Origin: Halobacterium rubrum
GTDB taxonomy: Archaea > Halobacteriota > Halobacteria > Halobacteriales > Halobacteriaceae
Direction of reading: 5' to 3'
DNA length: 64,000 nt
Assembly: GCF_021729015.1 (NCBI RefSeq)
Contig: NZ_JAJQQZ010000004.1
Location: 186,001 to 250,000, forward strand
Position 1 is the stretch's first letter. Each line of letters begins with the position of its first letter. The translations under genes and the position numbers were made by a program. The notes under the pieces are model-generated. The model was given only the letters and a program-made list of their open reading frames with translations. It was not told the origin of the DNA and did not search any database. Of this stretch, positions 34,364-44,212 are shown one piece after another.

Positions 34364-34482
34364 GCTCCCCTCCCTACACTTCTCACCGACCCGACCGGTA
34401 CCGTACTTCCAGACCGACAGCCACCGCAGCAGCCGCAATGACACACGCAGTGAGTACACGACACACCACACCGATGGAGGGG
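34351..34482 (+). promoter_or_regulatory. Candidate three-way RNA switch controlling ilvB translation
   Basis: Three mutually exclusive pairings use one segment. Hairpin 1: TGTAGGG (34351-34357) with CCCTACA (34372-34378). Hairpin 2: AGGGG (34354-34358) with CCCCT (34367-34371). Long-range: CCCCTCC (34367-34373) with GGAGGGG (34476-34482), which is the ilvB Shine-Dalgarno. Ribosome stalling on the Leu/Val/Ile codons of the leader ORF would prevent hairpins 1/2 from forming or alter which forms, and so expose or hide the ilvB ribosome-binding site. No T-tract follows, so control would be at translation rather than termination. Confidence 0.45.
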
Positions 34483-34487
34483 TATCG

Positions 34488-36380
34488 ATGACTGACCACG
34501 GCGCAGTGCCGGAGTTCGACGACGCCGAGCACCCGGCCGAGCCGACGCCGGACGCCGACGCGCCGTCGCCAGAGCCGGAAGCGGGCGACGAGGATCGCGA
34601 CCCAGAGCCAGATACTGGCACGGACGAGGCGACCGAGCGGGCGTCGACTGGCGCGGACGCGGTCGTCGCCGCGCTCTCGACGGCGGGCGTCGAGACAGTG
34701 TTCGGCGTGCAGGGCGGGGCCATCATGCCCGTCTACGACGCGCTGTACGACGCCGACGACGTGTCGCACGTGACGATGGCCCACGAACAGGGCGCGGCGC
34801 ACGCCGCCGACGCGTACGGTGCCGTGACGGGCGATCCGGGCGTCTGCATGGCGACGTCCGGGCCGGGCGCGACGAATCTCGTGACCGGCATCGCGGACGC
34901 CGACATGGACTCCGAGCCGGTCGTCGCGCTCACCGGACAGGTCCCGTCGGACCTGGTCGGCAACGACGCCTTCCAGGAGACCGACACGGTCGGCGTCACC
35001 ACGCCAATCACGAAGTCCAACACGTTCGCGTCGAGCGCCGACGAGGTTGGCGACGACGTGTCGACGGCGTTCGCGCTGGCGAACGATGGACGACAGGGGC
35101 CGACGCTCGTCGACCTGCCGAAAGACGTGACGACGACCGAGACGACGGTCGACCCCAGTGAGCCGGTCGTCCCCGACACCGTCTCCGTGCAGGAGCGCGC
35201 GGACGACGACGCGGTCGAGGGGGCGGCGGACGCTGTCGCCGGCGCCGACCGGCCCGTAATTCTGGCGGGCGGTGGCGTCGTGAAGGGCGGCGCCACCGAC
35301 GAACTGCGGGCGTTCGCCCGCGAGCACGAGATTCCGGTGGCGACGACGATGCCCGGCATCGGCGCGTTCCCGGAAGACCACGACCTCGCCCTGGAGATGG
35401 CGGGGATGCACGGTACCGGCTACGCGAACATGGCGACGACGATGACCGACTGTCTGCTGGCGGTCGGCACCCGGTTCGACGACCGACTGACGGGCGGCGT
35501 GGACTCGTTCGCGCCGGACGCGACGGTCGTCCACGTCGACATCGACCCAGCCGAGATCTCGAAGAACGTCGAGGCCGACCACCCGCTGGTGGGCGACGCC
35601 AGCACCGTTCTCGACCAGCTAGCGGCCGCGATGGACGCCTCGCCGGACACCGACGAGTGGGTCGGCCAGTGCGCCGACTGGAAGACGGAGTACCCGATGG
35701 ACTACGCCGTCCCCGCAGCCGACAGCGACGAGGGCGACGGCGCGCCCGACGCGTCGGCGTTCCCCGACGACGAACCGGTCAAACCCCAGTTCGTCGTCGA
35801 GGCCGTCGACGCAGCGACCGACGACGACACCGTCGTCACGACGGGCGTCGGCCAGCACCAGATGTGGGCCTGCCAGTACTGGACGTACACCGAACCCCGG
35901 ACGTGGGTGTCCAGTCACGGCCTCGGCGCGATGGGGTACGGGCTGCCCTCGGCCATCGGCGCCCGCGTCGCCGCCGACGACGACCAGTCCGTCGTCTGCT
36001 TCGACGGCGACGGTTCCTTCCTGATGACCTGCCAGGAGCTCGTCGTCGCGGCCCGCGAGAACCTCGACGTCACGGTCTTCGTGCTGAACAACGAGGCCAT
36101 CGGGATGGTCAAGCAGTGGCAGGACGCGTTCTTCGACGGCCGGCGGATGGCCTCGGAGTACCCCTGGGTGCCGGAGTTCGACGCGCTCGCCGAGGCGTTC
36201 GGCGCCGACGGCTTCCGCATCGAGAGCTACGACGACGTGCCGGACACCGTCGAGGCGGCGCTCGCCACCGACGGGCCGGCGGTCGTGGACGTCTACATCG
36301 ACCCGACCGAGGAAGTCTACCCGATGGTCCCCTCGGGCGGCGACAACGGGCAGTTCGCGCTCTCGGAGGGGCACCTATGA
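34488..36380 (+). CDS. ilvB: Acetolactate synthase large (catalytic) subunit
   Basis: 630 aa. Acidic N-terminal extension of about 55 residues before the ThDP fold. GVETVFGVQGGAIMPVYDAL (ThDP Glu in the next helix: HEQGAAHAADAYG), TSGPGATNLVTGIADA, GVGQHQMWACQYW, SSHGLGAMGYGLPSAIG and the ThDP-Mg motif FDGDGSFLMTCQELVVAARE with NNEAIGMVKQWQ. Makes acetolactate or acetohydroxybutyrate, the first common step to Val/Leu/Ile. ATGA overlap with ilvN. Strong Shine-Dalgarno GGAGGGG 6 bp upstream. Confidence 0.95.
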   Translation: MTDHGAVPEFDDAEHPAEPTPDADAPSPEPEAGDEDRDPEPDTGTDEATERASTGADAVVAALSTAGVETVFGVQGGAIMPVYDALYDADDVSHVTMAHEQGAAHAADAYGAVTGDPGVCMATSGPGATNLVTGIADADMDSEPVVALTGQVPSDLVGNDAFQETDTVGVTTPITKSNTFASSADEVGDDVSTAFALANDGRQGPTLVDLPKDVTTTETTVDPSEPVVPDTVSVQERADDDAVEGAADAVAGADRPVILAGGGVVKGGATDELRAFAREHEIPVATTMPGIGAFPEDHDLALEMAGMHGTGYANMATTMTDCLLAVGTRFDDRLTGGVDSFAPDATVVHVDIDPAEISKNVEADHPLVGDASTVLDQLAAAMDASPDTDEWVGQCADWKTEYPMDYAVPAADSDEGDGAPDASAFPDDEPVKPQFVVEAVDAATDDDTVVTTGVGQHQMWACQYWTYTEPRTWVSSHGLGAMGYGLPSAIGARVAADDDQSVVCFDGDGSFLMTCQELVVAARENLDVTVFVLNNEAIGMVKQWQDAFFDGRRMASEYPWVPEFDALAEAFGADGFRIESYDDVPDTVEAALATDGPAVVDVYIDPTEEVYPMVPSGGDNGQFALSEGHL

Positions 36381-37003
36381 GCGGCCGGTACGACCAGCAG
36401 GGTCTCCCCGGCCCGGCACCCGAGGAGCGCCAGCGACCGCGAGGGCGGCGGAACGCGCAGGGCATCCGCATCGACCCGGAGGCAGAGGCCGAACACCCGC
36501 CGCGCCGTACGGTCATCTCGGCGCTGGTCGAACACGAGCCCGGCGTGCTCGCGCGTGTCTCCGGGCTGTTCAGCCGCCGGCAGTTCAACATCGAGTCGCT
36601 GACCGTCGCGGACACCCAGAACGACGACTGGGCGCGCATCACCGTCGTCGTGGAGGAGCCGGACCCGGGCATCGACCAGGTCGAGAAGCAGCTCGCGAAG
36701 GTCGTCCCCGTCATCCACGTCCGGGAACTCGAAGCCGACGCGCTCGCCCGCGAGCTCGTCGTCGTGAAAGTGGACGCGGACCGCCCGGAGGAGGTCCACG
36801 CCATCACGGAGATGTACGGCGGGAAGACGCTCGACGCCGGCCCGCGGACGGTGACGGTCGAGCTCACCGGTGACGAACAGAAGATCGACGACGCCATCGA
36901 CGCCTTCCGCCAGTTCGGCATCCGCGAGATCGCCCGGACCGGACAGACGGCGCTGGCGCGCGGCGAGACCAAGACAGCAGTCGTTCCAGACCACCTCAAA
37001 TGA
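36377..37003 (+). CDS. ilvN: Acetolactate synthase small (regulatory) subunit
   Basis: 208 aa. An N-terminal basic/acidic extension (about 1-42, [20 protein letters not shown]) precedes the ACT domain [20 protein letters not shown]; the C-terminal half ([33 protein letters not shown]) is the second small-subunit domain. It conveys valine feedback to IlvB. ATGA overlaps on both sides show tight coupling to ilvB and ilvC. Confidence 0.93.
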   Translation: MSGRYDQQGLPGPAPEERQRPRGRRNAQGIRIDPEAEAEHPPRRTVISALVEHEPGVLARVSGLFSRRQFNIESLTVADTQNDDWARITVVVEEPDPGIDQVEKQLAKVVPVIHVRELEADALARELVVVKVDADRPEEVHAITEMYGGKTLDAGPRTVTVELTGDEQKIDDAIDAFRQFGIREIARTGQTALARGETKTAVVPDHLK

Positions 37004-38088
37004 CCGATTCAGCAGCCACCAGTACTGACACAGCAGACGCCCAGTTCACGCAGCCAGTGTACCACGAGTCCGACGCCGACCGACGACACGTCGACGAGAA
37101 GACCGTCGCCGTACTCGGCTACGGCAGCCAGGGCCACGCACACGCCCAGAATCTCGCCGACAGCGGCGTCGACGTCGTCGTCGGCCTGCGCGAGGACTCT
37201 GCCTCGCGGACGGCAGCGGAAGCCGACGGCCTGCGCGTGGCGACACCCGTCGATGCGGCCAGCGAGGCGGACGTCGTCTCGGTGCTCGTGCCGGACACCG
37301 TCCAGCCGGACGTGTTCGACGCCATCGAACCCGAACTCGACGCCGGCGACACGCTCCAGTTCGCGCACGGCTTCAACGTCCACTACGGCCAGATCGAGCC
37401 GCCCGAGCGCGTCGACGTGACGATGATCGCGCCGAAGTCCCCGGGCCACCTCGTGCGCCGGAACTACGAGGCCGGCGAGGGCACGCCCGCCCTGCTGGCG
37501 GTCTACCAGAACGCCACCGGGGATGCCCGCCAGGAGGCGCTGGCGTACGCCGACGCCATCGGCTGCGCGCGAGCGGGCGTCGTGGAGACGACGTTCCGCG
37601 AGGAGACCGAGACCGACCTGTTCGGCGAGCAAGCCGTGCTCTGTGGCGGCGTCGCCGAGCTCACGAAGGCGGGCTACGAGACGCTGGTCGACGCCGGCTA
37701 CAGCCCCGAGATGGCGTACTTCGAGTGCCTGAACGAGCTCAAACTCATCGTCGACCTGATGTACGAGGGCGGCATCGGCGCGATGTGGGACTCCGTCTCG
37801 GACACGGCCGAGTACGGTGGACTGACGCGCGGCGAGGCAGTCGTCGACGAGTCCGTCCGGGAGAACATGGAGGAGGTGCTGGAAGAAGTCCAGAACGGCG
37901 CGTTCGCGACGGAGTGGGTGGCCGAGAACCAGGCCGGCCGGCCGTCCTACAAACAGCGCCGGCAGGCCGAACAGGACCACGACATCGAGGACGTCGGCGA
38001 GCGCCTGCGGTCGCTGTTCGCGTGGGCCGAAGACGACGAGACCGAGGCTGGCGCCGAGCGGGAGCCGGAGGTGTCCGCGGATGACTGA
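37000..38088 (+). CDS. ilvC: Ketol-acid reductoisomerase (NADP+), class I
   Basis: 362 aa. [21 protein letters not shown] binds [38 protein letters not shown]; the metal-site Glu/Asp pairs appear in [20 protein letters not shown] and in [20 protein letters not shown]-terminal tail is extended and acidic ([18 protein letters not shown]), beyond the usual about 330 residues. Converts acetolactate to dihydroxyisovalerate. The stop overlaps the next small gene by 8 bp. Confidence 0.95.
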   Translation: MTDSAATSTDTADAQFTQPVYHESDADRRHVDEKTVAVLGYGSQGHAHAQNLADSGVDVVVGLREDSASRTAAEADGLRVATPVDAASEADVVSVLVPDTVQPDVFDAIEPELDAGDTLQFAHGFNVHYGQIEPPERVDVTMIAPKSPGHLVRRNYEAGEGTPALLAVYQNATGDARQEALAYADAIGCARAGVVETTFREETETDLFGEQAVLCGGVAELTKAGYETLVDAGYSPEMAYFECLNELKLIVDLMYEGGIGAMWDSVSDTAEYGGLTRGEAVVDESVRENMEEVLEEVQNGAFATEWVAENQAGRPSYKQRRQAEQDHDIEDVGERLRSLFAWAEDDETEAGAEREPEVSADD

Positions 38089-38416
38089 GCGCACGATGCG
38101 GTCGGTCAGTCAGCGCAACCCCGCCGACCCCGAGCACGCCGTCGGCACGGTGTTCCGACGCGGGCCGGCGGTGGTCGCGGACGGCGGCGAGCGCGGCGGC
38201 GGTGCCACGCAGCGGCCCGACGGCGGGGAGGACGGCGACGACGCCGAAAGGGAGGGCCGGCGGCTGGCCGACGGCCCGAAGATGAAAGACGTCGACCAGA
38301 CGCCCCCGGACGAGGACGCGAGCGCGAACCGCGTCTGGGAGCGCGGCGGCGAACCGCCAGCATCGAGCGGCGACGACGACCACGACGACCACGACGAGAC
38401 TGTAGCCGATGAGTGA
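38081..38416 (+). CDS. Small acidic protein of the ilv-leu operon, function unknown
   Basis: 111 aa, overlapping ilvC by 8 bp and leuC by 8 bp, so it is translated with them. It is disordered-looking: long Asp/Glu/Gly runs and no core, but with a conserved-looking [20 protein letters not shown] and WERGG near residues 64-90. I know similar short proteins between ilvC and leuC in other haloarchaea; no function is reported to my knowledge. It may be a scaffold, chaperone or regulator of the isopropylmalate enzymes. Confidence 0.7.
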   Translation: MTERTMRSVSQRNPADPEHAVGTVFRRGPAVVADGGERGGGATQRPDGGEDGDDAEREGRRLADGPKMKDVDQTPPDEDASANRVWERGGEPPASSGDDDHDDHDETVADE

Positions 38417-39833
38417 GGGCACGCTGTACGAGAAGGTCTGGGACCGACACGCAGTCACCGAGCTGCCGACCGGCCAGTCCCAGCTGTTCGTCGGGCTCCA
38501 CCTCGTCCACGAGGTGACGAGCCCGCAGGCGTTCGGGATGCTCGAAGAGCGCGGGCTGGATGTGGCGTACCCCGAGCGGACGCACGCGACCGTCGACCAC
38601 ATCGTGCCGACGGCCGACCAGTCCCGGCCGTACAGCGACGACGCCGCCGAGGAGATGATGGCGGAACTGGAGGCCAACGTCGGCGAGGCCGACATCGACT
38701 TCGACGACCCGACGACCGGCCGGCAGGGCATCGTGCACGTCGTCGGCCCCGAACGGGGGCTCACGCAGCCCGGGATGACCATCGTCTGCGGGGACTCCCA
38801 CACGGCCACGCACGGCGCGTTCGGCGCGCTGGCGTTCGGTATCGGCACGTCCCAGATTCGGGACGTGCTGGCCACCGGCTGCGTCGCGATGGAGAAACAG
38901 CAGGTCCGCCGCATCGAGGTCACGGGCGAACTGGGCGACGGCGTCACCCCGAAAGACGTGATACTGACCGTCATCCGGAAGCTCGGCACCGACGGCGGCG
39001 TCGGCTACGTCTACGAGTACGGCGGCGAGGCCGTCGAGGCGATGGACATGGCGGGCCGGATGAGCATCTGCAACATGAGCATCGAGGGCGGCGCTCGCGC
39101 GGGCTACGTGAACCCCGACGAGACCACCTTCGAGTACCTGCGGGGCCGCGACGACGTCCCCGAGGGCGAGACGTTCGAGGAGCTCAGGGAGTACTGGGCG
39201 TCGGTCGCCAGCGAGCCCGACGCCGAGTACGACGACGTGGTCACTATCGACGGCGACGACCTCGAACCGACGGTCACGTGGGGGACGACGCCCGGCCAGA
39301 GCGTCGGCGTCTCGGAGCCGATTCCGGCTCCCGGGGACCTGCCGGCGGACAAGCGGGACACCGCCCGGAGCGCACAGGCACACATGGACGTCGAGCCCGG
39401 CGACACGATGGCGGGCTACCCCGTCGACGTTGCGTTCCTGGGCAGCTGTACGAACGCCCGGTTGCCGGACCTCCGCGAGGCCGCCGCAGTCGTCCGGGGC
39501 CGCGAGGTCCACGACGACGTCCGCGCGATGGTCGTCCCCGGCAGCCAGCGCGTGAAAGCCGCCGCCGAAGCCGAGGGCCTCGACGACGTGTTCACCGAGG
39601 CGGGGTTCGACTGGCGGAACGCCGGCTGCTCGATGTGTCTGGGCATGAACGAGGACCAGCTCGTCGGCGACGAGCGCTGCGCGTCCTCGTCGAACCGGAA
39701 CTTCGTCGGCCGGCAGGGCTCGAAGGAGGGCCGAACGGTCCTGATGAGTCCCCCGATGGTCGCCGCTGCGGCCGTCGAAGGCGAAGTGACCGACGTCCGC
39801 GAACTGGAGCCGGTCCCGGAGGTGCGAGCGTGA
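38409..39833 (+). CDS. leuC: 3-isopropylmalate dehydratase large subunit
   Basis: 474 aa. Aconitase-superfamily large subunit. [36 protein letters not shown], and the [4Fe-4S] cysteines in [17 protein letters not shown] and [17 protein letters not shown]. The tail [20 protein letters not shown] completes the active site. Isomerises 2-isopropylmalate to 3-isopropylmalate together with LeuD, encoded next with GTGA overlap. Confidence 0.95.
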   Translation: MSEGTLYEKVWDRHAVTELPTGQSQLFVGLHLVHEVTSPQAFGMLEERGLDVAYPERTHATVDHIVPTADQSRPYSDDAAEEMMAELEANVGEADIDFDDPTTGRQGIVHVVGPERGLTQPGMTIVCGDSHTATHGAFGALAFGIGTSQIRDVLATGCVAMEKQQVRRIEVTGELGDGVTPKDVILTVIRKLGTDGGVGYVYEYGGEAVEAMDMAGRMSICNMSIEGGARAGYVNPDETTFEYLRGRDDVPEGETFEELREYWASVASEPDAEYDDVVTIDGDDLEPTVTWGTTPGQSVGVSEPIPAPGDLPADKRDTARSAQAHMDVEPGDTMAGYPVDVAFLGSCTNARLPDLREAAAVVRGREVHDDVRAMVVPGSQRVKAAAEAEGLDDVFTEAGFDWRNAGCSMCLGMNEDQLVGDERCASSSNRNFVGRQGSKEGRTVLMSPPMVAAAAVEGEVTDVRELEPVPEVRA

Positions 39834-40462
39834 GCCCGAACGCCGACGGTTCGGACGGCGGCCCCGCCGACACGGTCCGACAGGTGACTGGGACGGGCGT
39901 GCCGGTGCGCGGGAACGACGTGGACACGGACGAGATCATCCCGGCGCGCTTCCTCAAAGTCGTCACGTTCGACGGCCTCGGGCAGTTCGCGTTCTTCGAC
40001 GAGCGATTCGGCGACGACGACCAGCCCCTCGAGCACCCGTTCAACGACGACCGGTTCCAGGGGGCGTCCGTGCTCGCCGTGAACGCGAACTTCGGCTGCG
40101 GGTCCTCTCGCGAGCACGCGCCGCAGGCGCTGATGCGGTGGGGCATCGACGCCGTCGTCGGCGAGTCGTTCGCCGAGATATTCGCGGGGAACTGCCTCGC
40201 GCTCGGCATCCCGACCGTCACGGCGGCCCGGGAGGACGTCGAGGCGCTGCAGGCGTTTATCGACGAGCACCCAGATGCCGAAATCGAGGTGGACGTCGCC
40301 GCGGAGGAGGTCCGGTACGGCGACACCACTATCGACGCCTCGGTCGACGACGCCCAGCGCCGGGCGCTCGTGGACGGCGTCTGGGACACGACCGCGCTGA
40401 TGGGCGCGAACGCCGACAGCGTCGACGCGACCGCCGCGAGCCTCCCCTACACCGATGACTGA
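39830..40462 (+). CDS. leuD: 3-isopropylmalate dehydratase small subunit
   Basis: 210 aa from a GTG at 39830 overlapping leu[38 protein letters not shown] (swivelling domain), [20 protein letters not shown] 25-residue Ser/Gly/Asp N-terminal extension precedes the conserved core, and the C-terminal 30 residues are also extra. The N-terminal extension may be a haloarchaeal addition. Confidence 0.93.
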   Translation: MSPNADGSDGGPADTVRQVTGTGVPVRGNDVDTDEIIPARFLKVVTFDGLGQFAFFDERFGDDDQPLEHPFNDDRFQGASVLAVNANFGCGSSREHAPQALMRWGIDAVVGESFAEIFAGNCLALGIPTVTAAREDVEALQAFIDEHPDAEIEVDVAAEEVRYGDTTIDASVDDAQRRALVDGVWDTTALMGANADSVDATAASLPYTDD

Positions 40463-41420
40463 GGAGATCGCAGTCGTGCCCGGCGACGGCATCGGCCGGG
40501 AAGTCACGCCGGTCGCCGTCGACGTGCTGGACGCCGTCGGCGACTTCGAGTTCGTGCACGCCGAGGCGGGCGACGCCGTCGCCGATGAGCGCGGGACCCC
40601 GCTCCCCGAGGAGACCCGGGAGGCCGTCGAGACGGCCGATGCGACGCTGTTCGGCGCGGCGGGGGAGTCGGCGGCTGACGTCATCCTGCCGCTGCGCTCG
40701 GCCGTCGACTCGTTCGTGAACGTCCGGCCTGCCCGGACGTATCCGGGCGTCGACGCCGTCCAGCCCGAGACCGACCTCGTCTTCCTCCGTGAGAACACGG
40801 AAGGCGTCTACGCCGGCCACGAGGCCGAGGTCGCCGACGGCGTCACGACCTGCACCCGAGTCGTCACAGAGGACGCGAGCCGCCGGCTCGCCCAGTACGC
40901 CTGCGAGTACGCGCCAGCGGGGTTCACCGTCGCGCACAAGGCCAACGTGATGCGCGTCACGGACGGCCTCTTCCGGGAGACCGTCGAGGACGTCGCGGCC
41001 GCCAACGGTGTCGACACCGAAGCGGCGCTGATGGACGCGCTCGCGATGCACCTCGTGGAGCGCCCCGAGCAGTACGACGTCGTGGTCTGTCCGAACCTCG
41101 CCGGCGACGTGCTCTCGGACCTCGCGGCGGGTCTGGTGGGCGGTCTCGGCTTGCTGCCGTCGGCGAACGTCGGACCCGAGCGCGGCGTCTTCGAGCCCGT
41201 CCACGGCACCGCCCCGGACATCGCCGGCGACGGCGTCGCGAACCCGGCGGCGGCCGTGCTGTCGGCCGCGATGCTGCTGGAGTTCCTCGGCCACGACGCC
41301 GCGGGCGCCCGCGTCCGCAGCGCGGTCGAGGACGTACTGGAACACGGGCCGACGACGCCAGACCTCGGCGGCGAGGCGACGACGCGCGAGGTCGGTGCAG
41401 CGATACTGGAGGGGGTCTGA
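40455..41420 (+). CDS. leuB: 3-isopropylmalate dehydrogenase
   Basis: 321 aa, 8-bp overlap with leu[21 protein letters not shown], substrate Arg residues in [34 protein letters not shown], the metal-binding [20 protein letters not shown] and [33 protein letters not shown]. Short relative to bacterial LeuB (about 350), as in other haloarchaea. Oxidatively decarboxylates 3-isopropylmalate with NAD. Confidence 0.94.
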   Translation: MTEEIAVVPGDGIGREVTPVAVDVLDAVGDFEFVHAEAGDAVADERGTPLPEETREAVETADATLFGAAGESAADVILPLRSAVDSFVNVRPARTYPGVDAVQPETDLVFLRENTEGVYAGHEAEVADGVTTCTRVVTEDASRRLAQYACEYAPAGFTVAHKANVMRVTDGLFRETVEDVAAANGVDTEAALMDALAMHLVERPEQYDVVVCPNLAGDVLSDLAAGLVGGLGLLPSANVGPERGVFEPVHGTAPDIAGDGVANPAAAVLSAAMLLEFLGHDAAGARVRSAVEDVLEHGPTTPDLGGEATTREVGAAILEGV

Positions 41421-41491
41421 GTGCCGGGGCTATCGCTGGCAACACCTGTGCCGTCGGGGGACTTTACCAGTCGCGGCTGCGAGGTGAGACC

Positions 41492-43204
41492 ATGACCGGA
41501 CAGAAGGACCCCGACCTGCCGAGCGCGGACGTCACCGAAGGGCCAGAGCGCGCCCCACACCGCGCGATGTTCCGCGCGATGGGCTACGACGACGCCGACT
41601 TCTCGTCGCCGATGGTCGGCGTTGCCAACCCCGCCGCGGACATCACGCCCTGTAACGTCCACCTCGACGACGTGGCCGAGTCGGCCGTCGACGGCGTCGA
41701 GGCCGGCGACGGGATGCCCATCGAGTTCGGCACCATCACCATCTCGGACGCCATCTCGATGGGGACCGAGGGGATGCGCGCCTCGCTGATCTCCCGCGAG
41801 GTCATCGCCGACTCCGTGGAGCTCGTGGCGTTCGGCGAGCGCATGGACGCACTCGTCACGGTCGCGGGCTGCGACAAGAACCTCCCGGGGATGATGATGG
41901 CCGCCATCCGCACGGACCTGCCGTCCGTATTCCTCTACGGCGGCTCCATCATGCCCGGCGAGCACGACGGCCGCGAAATCACGGTCCAGAACGTCTTCGA
42001 GGGCGTCGGCGCGGTCGCCTCCGGCGACATGACCGAGGACGAACTCGAGGAGATGGAGCGGGACGCCTGCCCGGGCGCCGGGTCCTGTGGCGGAATGTTC
42101 ACCGCCAACACGATGGCGGCCATCTCCGAGGCACTCGGGCTCGCACCGCTCGGCTCCGCGAGCCCGCCCGCCGAGTCGGAGGGCCGCTACGAGGTCGCCG
42201 AGCGCGCCGGCCGGCTCGCCGCCGAGTGCGTGCGAGAAGACCGCCGGCCGTCGGACATCCTGACCCGGGAGAGCTTCGAGAACGCCATCGCCGTACAGGT
42301 GGCCCTGGGCGGCTCGACGAACGCCGTCCTCCACTTGCTCGGGCTCGCCGCCGAGGCGGGCGTCGACCTCGACGTCGAGGACTTCAACAGGATCAGCGAC
42401 CGCACACCCAAAATCGCGAACCTCCAGCCCGGCGGCACTCGCGTGATGAACGACCTCCACGAGGTCGGCGGCGTTCCGGTCGTCCTCGCGCGCCTGCTCG
42501 AAGCCGGCCTGATTCACGGCGACGCGACGACCGTGACGGGCCGCACCATCGCCGAGGAGCTCGAGCACCTGGGCGAGGACGGTTCGGTCGAGGGGGACGT
42601 GGACTTCCTCCGGCCGGTCGACGACCCGTTCCACGAGACTGGCGCCATCACCGTCCTCACCGGGAACCTCGCGCCGGACGGGGCGGTACTCAAAGTCACT
42701 GGGAAGGACGAGACCCAGCACACCGGCCCGGCGCGCGTCTTCGAGTCCGAGGAGGACGCCATGGCGTACGTTCAGGAGGGCCACATCGAGTCCGGCGATG
42801 TCATCGCCATCCGGAACGAGGGCCCCCGGGGCGGCCCCGGGATGCGGGAGATGCTCGGCGTCACTGCCGCGGTCGTTGGGCAGGGCCACGAAGACGACGT
42901 CGCGCTCCTCACCGACGGCCGCTTCTCGGGGGCTACCCGCGGTCCGATGGTCGGTCACGTCGCCCCCGAAGCGGCCGACGGCGGCCCAATCGCGCTCATC
43001 GAGGACGGCGACGAGGTGACCGTCGACGTCCCGAACCGCGAGCTCTCCGTCGACGTCTCCGACGACGAACTTGCTGCGCGACGTGAGACCTGGTCGGCGC
43101 CCGACGCCCGGTATGACTCGGGTGTCCTCCGCAAGTACGGCGACCAGTTCGGGTCCGCCGCCCACGGCGCCGTCACCAACCCCGCCGCCAAGCAGGACGA
43201 CTGA
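41492..43204 (+). CDS. ilvD: Dihydroxy-acid dehydratase
   Basis: 570 aa. Fe-S ligands appear in NPAADITPCNVHLDD, VTVAGCDKNLPGMMM and CPGAGSCGGMFTANTMAA; ISMGTEGMRASLISREVIAD; GGSTNAVLHLLGLA; GRFSGATRGPMVGHVAPEA. Dehydrates dihydroxyisovalerate/dihydroxymethylvalerate. It stands 71 bp after leuB on the same strand, so it ends the ilv-leu block. No leaderless or leader ORF is visible before it. Confidence 0.95.
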   Translation: MTGQKDPDLPSADVTEGPERAPHRAMFRAMGYDDADFSSPMVGVANPAADITPCNVHLDDVAESAVDGVEAGDGMPIEFGTITISDAISMGTEGMRASLISREVIADSVELVAFGERMDALVTVAGCDKNLPGMMMAAIRTDLPSVFLYGGSIMPGEHDGREITVQNVFEGVGAVASGDMTEDELEEMERDACPGAGSCGGMFTANTMAAISEALGLAPLGSASPPAESEGRYEVAERAGRLAAECVREDRRPSDILTRESFENAIAVQVALGGSTNAVLHLLGLAAEAGVDLDVEDFNRISDRTPKIANLQPGGTRVMNDLHEVGGVPVVLARLLEAGLIHGDATTVTGRTIAEELEHLGEDGSVEGDVDFLRPVDDPFHETGAITVLTGNLAPDGAVLKVTGKDETQHTGPARVFESEEDAMAYVQEGHIESGDVIAIRNEGPRGGPGMREMLGVTAAVVGQGHEDDVALLTDGRFSGATRGPMVGHVAPEAADGGPIALIEDGDEVTVDVPNRELSVDVSDDELAARRETWSAPDARYDSGVLRKYGDQFGSAAHGAVTNPAAKQDD

Positions 43205-43251
43205 CGACCCCGCCCCCACTTTTTTCACCTTGCTCGACGAGGCAAGGATGC

Positions 43252-43596
43252 ATGGAGGTACGCGAGACTCCGTTCCACGACGCCGCAGGCGACGCCCTCA
43301 GGTCCCTGGCAGCCTACGACAGAGCGGAGCTGGAGCTCGTGTACGAACGCGACGACGTCGCCACCAAGGACCGCGTCATCGACGACATCCACGAAGAACT
43401 CATCCTCGACGACATCGGCATCGGCCGCCTCGAAGACCTCTTCGGTGTCGGCGAGTGGCACTGCACCATGCACCGCTTCGAGGACGCCGTCTGCATCCAC
43501 CACTCCACCGGCGACTACCGGGGCGTCCTCGTCAGCGTCGACACTAACGCCGGCGTGGATTTGGAAGCCGTGGCGAGGACGTGCGACGACGTGTGA
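43252..43596 (+). CDS. Conserved haloarchaeal protein, function unknown
   Basis: 114 aa. DAAGDALRSLAAYDRAELEL, VIDDIHEELILDDIGIGRLE and WHCTMHRFEDAVCIHHSTG suggest a compact alpha/beta domain of the haloarchaeal DUF7522-like type (name from memory). It follows ilvD by 47 bp with its own likely leaderless start. It marks the left boundary of the accessory island. Confidence 0.72.
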   Translation: MEVRETPFHDAAGDALRSLAAYDRAELELVYERDDVATKDRVIDDIHEELILDDIGIGRLEDLFGVGEWHCTMHRFEDAVCIHHSTGDYRGVLVSVDTNAGVDLEAVARTCDDV

Positions 43597-43650
43597 GAGC
43601 GCTGTTGCGCACGACAGGACACACGCGTCGCTCCGCGGTGAAGTGTTGAA

Positions 43651-43679
43651 GCAGTGGGGCCGGAGAGGTTCACCCCGAG
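43651..43679 (+). repeat. Att-like site A: degraded copy of the tRNA-Trp 3' end
   Basis: GCAGTGGGGCCGGAGAGGTT then CACCCCGAG aligns with the sequence at the tRNA-Trp 3' end at 53912-53942 (GCAGT-AT-GGGGCCGGAGGGA, TTTGAACCCCCGA). GCAGT, GGGGCCGGAG and ACCCC are shared in order with small gaps. Same orientation as the tRNA copy, so it reads as the distal direct repeat of an integrated element. Its right end merges with repeat D1. Confidence 0.45.
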
Positions 43680-43683
43680 TTCC

Positions 43684-43760
43684 GGGTGTTCAGTGAGCAA
43701 AATTCCTTCGGTCAGGGCCGCGTGTACGCGACGAGTATACGTATCTGAACTCTCGGCAAG
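43684..43760 (+). repeat. Repeat D1, copy of D2 at 50736-50816
   Basis: 77 bp aligned to 81 bp of D2 at roughly 80% identity, beginning GGGTGTTCAGTGAGC in both. In D2 this is the promoter region and first codons (ATGCGAATTCGAACT) of a small protein gene at 50793. Here the start codon is ATA and the reading frame is broken, so D1 is a decayed 5' fragment of a second copy of that gene. It touches site A. Confidence 0.6.
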
Positions 43761-43953
43761 ATTCTTGGTTTATTATGGAAATTAAATCCACATAGCGCCA
43801 GTATTCTGAATTCTGCAAGCGATGTCTCGACGGATATTCCGTAGGTAGTTGTTTGGTGAGCAAGTCGAGATCTGCGGCGAGGTCCGCAAACAACTGTTCA
43901 ATTTGATGAGGGGTCAGGCATCTGCGGAGTCGTTGGTAATGGTTGGCCGGCAC
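43690..43953 (-). pseudogene. Unassigned short ORF, possibly a gene fragment
   Basis: 87 codons from a GTG. The middle part (QIEQLFADLAADLDLLTKQL, then SEYWRYVDLISIINQE) looks protein-like, but the C-terminal 25 codons run antisense through repeat D1, and I recognise no family. Probably the remains of a gene cut by the rearrangement that left D1. Confidence 0.3.
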
Positions 43954-44026
43954 GCAGGAACGGAGTAACTCTCAGATACGGTAAGAGAGGCTGTTCCCGC
44001 GCGGACCAGGCAGCGAGTTATCGTAT

Positions 44027-44212
44027 CTAATCTGCGCCCCTGGTGAAACGTGTCGACATCAATGTCGAGGTTCGCCATGCGTTCTCTGAATCGGGATGAT
44101 TCGAGCAGACCGAAATGAAGTCCTCGTCTTCCCAGTTGTGGCGAATAATGCCGACTAGAACCGCTAGACTGTCGACTTTGTCGTACAGCGAACCCGCGGT
44201 GTCGTTTATGAG
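44027..44212 (-). pseudogene. Unassigned coding remnant after the HAD gene
   Basis: An open frame beginning inside the HAD gene continues 60 residues beyond its stop with a protein-like composition: SLYDKVDSLAVLVGIIRHNW then DEDFISVCSNHPDSENAW. No start codon outside the HAD gene is available, so it is either a decayed 3' half of another gene or chance. The 43.6-44.2 kb interval otherwise holds only site A and D1. Confidence 0.28.

Noticed and set aside
40808-43228. 806-codon minus-strand frame opposite leuB and ilvD
   Set aside because: Low-complexity antisense; leuB and ilvD are fully supported on the plus strand.
43651-43679. Site A as part of an intact second tRNA gene
   Set aside because: No acceptor, D or anticodon arm can be built; only the 3' end fragment is present.
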